From contig DFGT01000023.1 of the NCBI GenBank assembly GCA_002371265.1, forward strand, positions 1-21,923: a stretch of 21,923 nt of DNA, written 5' to 3'. The position numbers and the translations under genes were made by a program. Source of the DNA: Bacteroidales bacterium UBA3743. Lineage in GTDB: Bacteria; Bacteroidota; Bacteroidia; Bacteroidales; Paludibacteraceae. This document shows positions 17,901-21,923 of this stretch, one piece after another. The notes beneath the pieces are model-generated. The model was not told where the DNA came from. It ran no database searches and was given only the letters and a program-made list of their open reading frames with translations. Numbering within the stretch: the first letter of the stretch is position 1; each line of letters starts with the position of its first letter.

Positions 17901-18511
17901 TTGCGTATGAAAGAGGGGTTTCCCTCCACTTTCTTTATTAAAGCACCACCTTCAATATTCCAGCTAACCCCCACAGTATCAGCGGCATAAAAGCTGTTGA
18001 TGTTGAGTAGTTTGGGATTCACAGCGTCTTCTTCATCCACCTGCCCATACGGAATCTTCAATATTTTGTTTGGGGAAATAAGATAGAGGTTTTTATCTGC
18101 ATCAAGTGATATGTCAGTGACATAGAAAAAATCAGATGCGTTGATACGTTCAGGAGACGGATAAAGTCTGAAACTTTTATCTTTGGCAGAAAACAAAAAA
18201 GCCTGGCCATTATTGTTGAGCAAGGCAAACGTAGTGTTGTCAAGGCATAAAATCTTTGTAAACTGATTACTGATAGATGTGTTGTAGTCCGACGGATTAG
18301 CGCGGTAGGTTTTGAATTGATAGCCATCATACCTGCAAATTCCATCAAGTGTCGACACCCACACAAATCCATCATCACCTTTTGCCACACCAGTAGCCAT
18401 AGAAGGCAGACCGCTGTTGTGCTCCGAAAACCTTTCGGTGTGCATAACTTCGGCATTAGCCTGCAAAAGAAATAAAGAAAGAATCAGTGTAAAGATTTTT
18501 CTGAATGACAC
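14951..18511 (-). CDS. Hybrid two-component system protein (sensor kinase, receiver, AraC-type regulator)
   Basis: These Bacteroidetes proteins sense a ligand, often an oligosaccharide, in the periplasm and activate transcription from the same polypeptide. A signal peptide occupies residues 1-20. Beta-propeller repeats follow (for example GFVWVSTLDGICRYDG, GNIWIA, GGVWLGGDNGVYR, KNIWVATERKG). A Y_Y_Y-type domain spans about 560-640, and a membrane segment lies near 648-669. The kinase has the phospho-acceptor H697 (FFTDISHEIRTP), an N-box (N814), and DNGCGID and GKGIGLSIV glycine boxes. The receiver has E939/D940, phospho-acceptor D982 and K1034. A C-terminal AraC HTH ends at residue 1186. 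All key residues are present. No susC/susD pair or glycoside hydrolase is adjacent, so its target genes are not obvious. Confidence 0.95.
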   Translation of the reverse strand: MSFRKIFTLILSLFLLQANAEVMHTERFSEHNSGLPSMATGVAKGDDGFVWVSTLDGICRYDGYQFKTYRANPSDYNTSISNQFTKILCLDNTTFALLNNNGQAFLFSAKDKSFRLYPSPERINASDFFYVTDISLDADKNLYLISPNKILKIPYGQVDEEDAVNPKLLNINSFYAADTVGVSWNIEGGALIKKVEGNPSFIRKNITTVDSYSTFNDVVCTATDSEGNIWIALQSSEVAIMSPNDNIRFLSENGTTEAFHTQFDKINTIEISRHGGVWLGGDNGVYRVTKDGDRYKTTKYEKKNCIVTDILEDSRKNIWVATERKGLMLLVESARDSFITMENEWKYSYPPTLFKINCLFEDYQGVVWLGSPDGITLLDNQFNKPSDIKFFFYNSETTNLQYSYITDIKEDDEHKIWISTFGGGIYYCGSDRMLGVPLELQKLDLIKEPLDSEIVLALFPTKNSRICVLTQKSFVVINSKNDKTQYFNFGNGAVLRSNSIKRHTKDMVTIASNSGFYIVNTSELNQIEYDPSIILSEFRFLKSSEDDDENMDDINTVSNVELKHDNKDFSIRFASTDHRSGTQVRYAYRLYPFSDKWTYTNEPVASYTNIPYGDYKLTIRCTNSDGNWSRNERTLNITVLPSNWETPWAYLLYFLMLCAVVAGIMFAYSRYYRLRTKIALDAELSEEKMRFFTDISHEIRTPLTLISAPIEKLSSSPTLTDDEQKLVGVMRKNTQRMTKMIDQLLDFSKFSSHHIELNLNKFKISDIFESLSKIFQTKSQEKNITLSFANNVGDAPVVADYDKLETVMINLVSNAMKFTPVDGNIIVGAASDGSNLVLTVTDNGCGIDKKELSSIFNRFMTNSHNMELGKGIGLSIVKEIVDKHGGKITVDSEKGKGSKFTVTIPMSNASYVEKDVYDETSTQTVSTHSHGSYTILINEDNAELRRFIVDTLSADYTVIEAEDGRIGVEKTKEFLPDLVITDIMMPHMDGREYCAEVKGFADTSHIPVVMLTAKTDMQSKLDLLKTGATDYITKPFSMAYLKARIANIISEREMLQRFYQKSLIEADKDIVVEKKDADSPDMREASSIIDAITEIIPDFDATVDTLADKLKISRTALSAKCKTYFSLTPNEVIRDVRLRKAVELMKTTDMNIQQISIEIGISDQRYFSRVFKAKYGVTPSEYRGNS

Positions 18512-18563
18512 TATTTTTTCTAATAATTTAGGTGTTGTCCATCGATACTGCTGAATATCATTT

Positions 18564-18571
18564 CAAACATA
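18564..18571 (-). promoter_or_regulatory. Probable -7 promoter box for the hybrid sensor gene
   Basis: The minus strand reads TATGTTTG, an exact TAnnTTTG match, about 53 bases before the start codon. No clear -33 TTG is seen at the expected distance. The rest of 18512-18645 shows nothing further that I can support. Confidence 0.5.
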
Positions 18572-18645
18572 CTGCAGTGGAGTGGAGAAAGGCATTACGC
18601 ACTTAACAAACCTCGTTTTACGACAACTAAATCATATTTAAATAA

Positions 18646-18679
18646 TCCCCTTACAGACGGGAATACGCCTATAAGGGGA
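18646..18679 (-). terminator. Stem-loop after the small HTH-like gene, likely terminator
   Basis: TCCCCTTA (18646-18653) and TAAGGGGA (18672-18679) form a perfect 8-bp stem over an 18-base loop. It begins a few bases after the stop of the 83-residue gene. On the minus strand the stem is followed by a loose ATTATTT tract; on the plus strand a better TTTTT follows, so it may work in both directions. Confidence 0.6.
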
Positions 18680-18683
18680 ATTT

Positions 18684-18935
18684 TTAATGCTTATTAATCA
18701 ATTCCAACGCAGCATCGAGGATTTTCAAATCGTCCAGCTCGACAAAGCCTCCGTCGGGGCCTTCTTCGTGATGAACGCCAGAGATTGTAGGCACACCGTC
18801 TTCTGCAGACGCATGAAAGTAGAACCTCACTTCGTCTGCGGTAATTCCCAAACGATTCGCGATGATGTCGATTGCTCCATGAGGGAGATTGTCGCGCAAC
18901 ATTCTGAATTCGGTATACGTTAATCTCTTTTTCAT
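18684..18935 (-). CDS. Small putative DNA-binding protein (HTH-like), function unknown
   Basis: The 83-residue product starts MKKRLTYTEFRMLRDNLPHG. The segment PHGAIDIIANRLGITADEVR (residues 18-37) looks like a helix-turn-helix of the kind in small Bacteroidetes DNA-binding proteins, in which a LPxG(A/S)xxxIAxRLG motif recurs. The C-terminal part is acidic and contains HHEEGPDGGFVELDD, then an amphipathic end helix. It lies 58 bases downstream of dihydroorotase and has a stem-loop terminator after its stop, so it may end that operon. The target and physiological role are unknown. Confidence 0.75.
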   Translation of the reverse strand: MKKRLTYTEFRMLRDNLPHGAIDIIANRLGITADEVRFYFHASAEDGVPTISGVHHEEGPDGGFVELDDLKILDAALELINKH

Positions 18936-18971
18936 CTAGCGTTGAAATTTTATGGGAATTCAAAATTCTTA

Positions 18972-18998
18972 ATTACGAATTATGAATTACGGATTATC
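18972..18998. repeat. 7-bp tandem repeat overlapping the dihydroorotase stop codon
   Basis: The units ATTACGA, ATTATGA, ATTACGG and ATTATCT follow each other without gaps. The last includes the stop codon of the dihydroorotase gene (18994-18996). This is the same heptamer family as at 14915-14960, again straddling a stop codon. Confidence 0.75.
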
Positions 18999-20343
18999 TA
19001 TCAAAGCTTACTCTCTGACCCTTCTTCTCGTCATTGATTTTACCCTCGTCATAAACAAGATTACCATTGACAAATGTCTGAGTCACCTTATACTGAAGCT
19101 GTTCGCCGACCATTGGCGACCAACCACACTTGTAAAGCAAATCTTTCTCTTCGATTGTGTACGGATCATCCGGAGAAACAATCACAAGGTCGGCATAGTA
19201 TCCCTTTCTGATGAAACCACGCTTCTCAACCTTGAAAATCTTAGCCGGATTATGGCACATCTTCTCCACAACCTGCTCACGGGTGAAATTACCCTTCTTT
19301 GCAAGCTGCAGCATCATTGGAAGTGTGTGTTGGATGCTTGGAATACCGGAAGCGGCTGTCAAAGCGTCGCCCTGCTTCTGGCTCAATAGGTGAGGGGAGT
19401 GGTCAGACGCTACTGTGTCGATGCTTCCCTGCTCAAGTCCCTTAAGCAGACTCTCACGGCTCTTCTCCTTCTTGATTGCAGGATTACATTTGATCTTTGC
19501 TCCCAAACGGTCGTAGTCTGTCTCATCAAACCATAGGTAGTTAGGACAAACCTCAGCTGTGATCTTCTTGTTTTCTATATCAACATTACGCTCAAACAAA
19601 GCTATTTCCTTCTTTGTAGACAAGTGAAGGACATGAAGCTGAGTGCCATGCTTCTTTGCAAGGTCGATGACAAATGAAGTGCACTTGTAGCAAGCGTCTG
19701 ATGAACGGATGAACATGTGCTCCGAAATAGGCACCTGACCCTCTGGATATTTTGCCTTGATAGCCTCTGTATTTGCCTTGATCATAGCCTCATCCTCATT
19801 GTGAGTCACAACAGGAACCTTGGCTGATGCGAAAATGTCCTCTAGGCTCTGCTTCGAGTTGACCAACATTCCACCAGTGCTGATACCCATGAAAATCTTG
19901 ACTCCAGCCACCGACTTAGGGTCGATATTCTTTATTTCATCTACATTATCGTTTGTTGCTCCGATGTAGAAACCATAATTGGTCAAACACTTCTTGCTTG
20001 CGATCTCAGCCTTCTGCTCAACCAATGCGGATGTTGTAGTCTGAGGATTTGTGTTTGGCATATCAAACACAGTAGTGACACCTCCAGCTACAGCTGCACG
20101 GCTCTCACTCTCAAAATCTCCTTTTTCTGTAAGACCTGGCTCACGGAAATGAACATGAGTGTCAATCACTCCAGGCAAAACCCATTTGCCATCGGCATCG
20201 ATGACAGTAGCATTCTTCAGCACACTGTCTGGAATATTGTCTCTAAAAATTTTGGAAATCTTCTCTCCCTCGATTAATAAAGATCCTTTATATGAGGTGC
20301 CGTCGTTAATTATTTTGGCATCCTTGATCAATATTGTACTCAT
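18994..20343 (-). CDS. pyrC: Dihydroorotase
   Basis: The enzyme closes carbamoyl-aspartate to dihydroorotate in pyrimidine synthesis. Amidohydrolase metal-site motifs are present: DTHVHFREPG (H63, H65), KIFMG with K149 as the likely carboxylated lysine, THNED (H181), VLHLS (H240), and ASDHSPH (D314). GGVTTVFDMPNTNP (87-100) is a substrate-side motif of the family. At 449 residues it resembles the class I-type dihydroorotases common in Bacteroidetes. It starts 24 bases after the mannosyltransferase stop, which supports an operon, and this pairing is one I recall as common in this phylum. The frame is intact. Confidence 0.94.
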   Translation of the reverse strand: MSTILIKDAKIINDGTSYKGSLLIEGEKISKIFRDNIPDSVLKNATVIDADGKWVLPGVIDTHVHFREPGLTEKGDFESESRAAVAGGVTTVFDMPNTNPQTTTSALVEQKAEIASKKCLTNYGFYIGATNDNVDEIKNIDPKSVAGVKIFMGISTGGMLVNSKQSLEDIFASAKVPVVTHNEDEAMIKANTEAIKAKYPEGQVPISEHMFIRSSDACYKCTSFVIDLAKKHGTQLHVLHLSTKKEIALFERNVDIENKKITAEVCPNYLWFDETDYDRLGAKIKCNPAIKKEKSRESLLKGLEQGSIDTVASDHSPHLLSQKQGDALTAASGIPSIQHTLPMMLQLAKKGNFTREQVVEKMCHNPAKIFKVEKRGFIRKGYYADLVIVSPDDPYTIEEKDLLYKCGWSPMVGEQLQYKVTQTFVNGNLVYDEGKINDEKKGQRVSFDR

Positions 20344-20367
20344 ATATTAAATAGTTTTTCCTAATTT

Positions 20368-21117
20368 CTAATTCGATTTATTTTGTTTCTGCGGATATTT
20401 CTTGAACAGGCTTCTCAGACGTAATCCCATCACACCAAACAATGCCTCTCCAAAAATGCCACCTGACATCTTCGACACTCCCAACACACGGTTGATGAAA
20501 ATGATAGGAACTTCCTTGATGGTGAATCCACATTTGTAAGCAGTGTATTTCATCTCAATCTGGAAACCATAGCCTTTAAGTTTGATTGTATCCAAACCAA
20601 TTGTTTCCAATACTTCACGACGGTAACATTTGAATCCCGCAGTGGTGTCGTGGATGTTCATTCCTGTGACTATTCTTACATATTTAGATGCAAAATACGA
20701 CATCAAAACTCGTCCGATCGGCCAATTCACAACATTCACACCCGTCACATAACGAGATCCGATCGCAACGTCCGCACCTCCCTCGTTGCATGCCGCATAC
20801 AGCTTTCTCAAATCCAACGGGTTATGGGAAAAGTCTGCATCCATCTCAAAAATGAAATCGTATTTTCTTTCGATTGCCCACTTGAAACCAGTCAGATACG
20901 CTGTACCCAGACCTAATTTTCCTGGTCTTTCTACAATAAACAGACGGTCGGAAAATTCATCCTGCATCATCCTCTTGACAATGTCTGCTGTGCCGTCTGG
21001 CGAACCGTCGTCAATGATCAATACATGAAAACCCTCAGGCAATTCAAAAACCGCCCTGCAGATGTTTTCCACGTTTTCTTTTTCATTGTATGTCGGTATA
21101 ATAACTAAGCCGCTCAT
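20368..21117 (-). CDS. Polyprenol-phosphate mannosyltransferase (DPM1-like family 2 glycosyltransferase)
   Basis: Enzymes of this group transfer mannose (or another hexose) from a nucleotide sugar to a polyprenyl phosphate on the cytoplasmic membrane face. The GT-A fold is clear from the start: LVIIPTYNEKENV (4-16), DDGSPDGT (36-43), and EMDADFSHNP (91-100) with the metal-binding D93xD95. Further family features are IGSRYV, and TAGFKCYRREVLE in the acceptor region. At 249 residues it lacks a C-terminal membrane domain, like the single-domain DPM1-type enzymes. The donor sugar is inferred from family resemblance. A TATATTTG -7 box lies 22 bases before the ATG, and dihydroorotase follows closely. 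Confidence 0.9.
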   Translation of the reverse strand: MSGLVIIPTYNEKENVENICRAVFELPEGFHVLIIDDGSPDGTADIVKRMMQDEFSDRLFIVERPGKLGLGTAYLTGFKWAIERKYDFIFEMDADFSHNPLDLRKLYAACNEGGADVAIGSRYVTGVNVVNWPIGRVLMSYFASKYVRIVTGMNIHDTTAGFKCYRREVLETIGLDTIKLKGYGFQIEMKYTAYKCGFTIKEVPIIFINRVLGVSKMSGGIFGEALFGVMGLRLRSLFKKYPQKQNKSN

Positions 21118-21138
21118 TTTATTTACCTATTTCTATTG

Positions 21139-21146
21139 CAAATATA
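21139..21146 (-). promoter_or_regulatory. Probable -7 promoter box for the mannosyltransferase-dihydroorotase operon
   Basis: The minus strand reads TATATTTG, an exact TAnnTTTG match, ending 22 bases before the start codon. No confident -33 TTG is seen at the usual distance. Confidence 0.55.
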
Positions 21147-21290
21147 GTGAAAACAATTTAATATAAAATCGGTTTGCCATTCTATTAAATTTGTTTTTAA
21201 ACATAAATTCAATATTTTATTGAACTTCCGTAATTTAAGAGGCTGTTTAGATTTGTTTAATATATGGACTCATTTAGCGTCTAAAAAGAG
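21147..21290. other. A+T-rich intergenic spacer
   Basis: This spacer lies between the mannosyltransferase promoter and the tandem array. It is A+T-rich with no supportable gene, RNA or mobile-element end. Together with the array it forms a gene-free stretch of more than 800 bases. Confidence 0.7.
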
Positions 21291-21923
21291 GTTTGTTTTC
21301 CGTTTTTCTCATAAGATATCAAAAGATTAATTATAAGGATTCATTCCTAAAATTCATTTCGTACAAACAGAAAACACCGTCTGAATACAGACGCTTGGAA
21401 AACACACAACTCCCTATTGTGTTGAAAACGCCCTAACGGCGAAAACTTAAATGAGAACTGTTTTCCATGTTTACGTTTTCTGCGTTATGCAGTTTTCCTC
21501 TTTTTTCCATACACCTTGGTACAAGGTTTGTTTTCTGTTTCTCATAAAATATCAAAAGATAATTATCAGGATTCATTCCTAAAAAAATCATTTCGTAAAA
21601 ACAGAAAACACCGTCTGAATACAGACGCTTGGAAAACACACAACTCCCTATTGTGTTGAAAACACCCTAACGGCGAAAACTTAAATGAGAACTGTTTTCC
21701 ATGTTTACGTTTTCTGCGTTATGCAGTTTTCCTCTTTTTTCCATACACCTTGGTACAAGGTTTGTTTTCTGTTTCTCATAAAATATCAAAAGATAATTAT
21801 CAGGATTCATTCCTTAAAAAATCATTTCGTAAAAACAGAAAACACCGTCTGAATACAGACGCTTGGAAAACACACAACTCCCTATTGTGTTGAAAACGCC
21901 CTAACGGCGAAAACTTAAATGAG
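21291..21923. repeat. Tandem array of a 234-235 bp hairpin-rich unit, at least 2.7 copies
   Basis: Copies start at 21291, 21526 and 21760; the third is cut by the window end. Copies two and three are nearly identical, while copy one diverges in its first third. Each unit contains GAAAAC four times (copy one: 21370, 21398, 21424, 21441), then GTTTTC four times (21460, 21475, 21492, 21530), in inverted order. Short perfect hairpins sit between them: 21378-21393 (6-bp stem), 21404-21422 (6 bp), 21429-21441 (4 bp), 21480-21492 (4 bp) and 21513-21527 (6 bp). In copy two, an 11-bp inverted repeat (21530-21540 with 21599-21609) encloses the A+T-rich remainder. The open frame across the repeat on the minus strand is not convincing as a gene. 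Function is unknown. Confidence 0.93.

Noticed and set aside
21240..21290. Possible insertion-sequence end (gaggctgtttag-like)
   Set aside because: There is no matching inverted end, target duplication or transposase in the window.
21433..21639. 68-codon open frame on the minus strand inside the 235-bp array
   Set aside because: It spans the repeat junction, encodes repeat-derived sequence with no family resemblance, and its hairpins explain the base pattern better.
21291..21923. CRISPR array
   Set aside because: The unit is far too long, the intervals between GAAAAC motifs are conserved between copies rather than unique, and no cas gene is present.

Overview
The window reads as a piece of a Bacteroidales chromosome. 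The signs are a SusD/RagB outer-membrane lipoprotein with a Bacteroidetes-type surface-export signal, a hybrid two-component regulator (sensor kinase, receiver and AraC domain in one protein), promoter -7 boxes of the form TAnnTTTG, and weak A-rich ribosome binding sites. I cannot name the genus from the sequence alone. Every convincing gene is on the minus strand, so transcription runs from high to low coordinates.

Right part (about 18.5-21.9 kb): a 2.7-copy tandem array of a 234-235 bp, hairpin-rich unit runs off the window edge. It is followed by a likely operon of polyprenol-phosphate mannosyltransferase and dihydroorotase, and then a small HTH-like protein. Next comes a large hybrid two-component sensor/regulator (14951-18511) with no polysaccharide-utilisation genes beside it.

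Middle (about 3.3-14.8 kb): a type I restriction-modification locus that has become a compact defence island. In transcription order it holds hsdM, a decayed DUF1016 gene, an hsdS 5' stub, an intact DUF1016 (YhcG-type PD-(D/E)XK nuclease) gene, full hsdS, a 32-bp tandem repeat, a possible hsdS 3' tail, an abiH 5' stub, a SEFIR/TIR-domain gene, full abiH, and hsdR. HsdM, HsdS and HsdR would form the methylating and cutting complex. The DUF1016, SEFIR and AbiH proteins are probable accessory antiphage functions. The abiH-SEFIR stretch is visibly more A+T-rich than the hsd genes.

The most striking pattern is that the island contains the same scar twice. An 82-83 bp copy of the 5' end of a gene X is left as a stub, followed by a different gene Y, followed by a complete X (hsdS'-DUF1016-hsdS and abiH'-SEFIR-abiH). 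This suggests that defence cassettes [Y + new X] were swapped in at the start of an older allele of X, or that Y was inserted with long target duplication.

Left part (1-3.3 kb): a CCA-adding tRNA nucleotidyltransferase with its own promoter box, then a SusD-like lipoprotein gene that lacks the usual upstream susC. The window ends in a hairpin just after the susD stop codon. No tRNA, rRNA, CRISPR array, transposase or integrase gene was seen.
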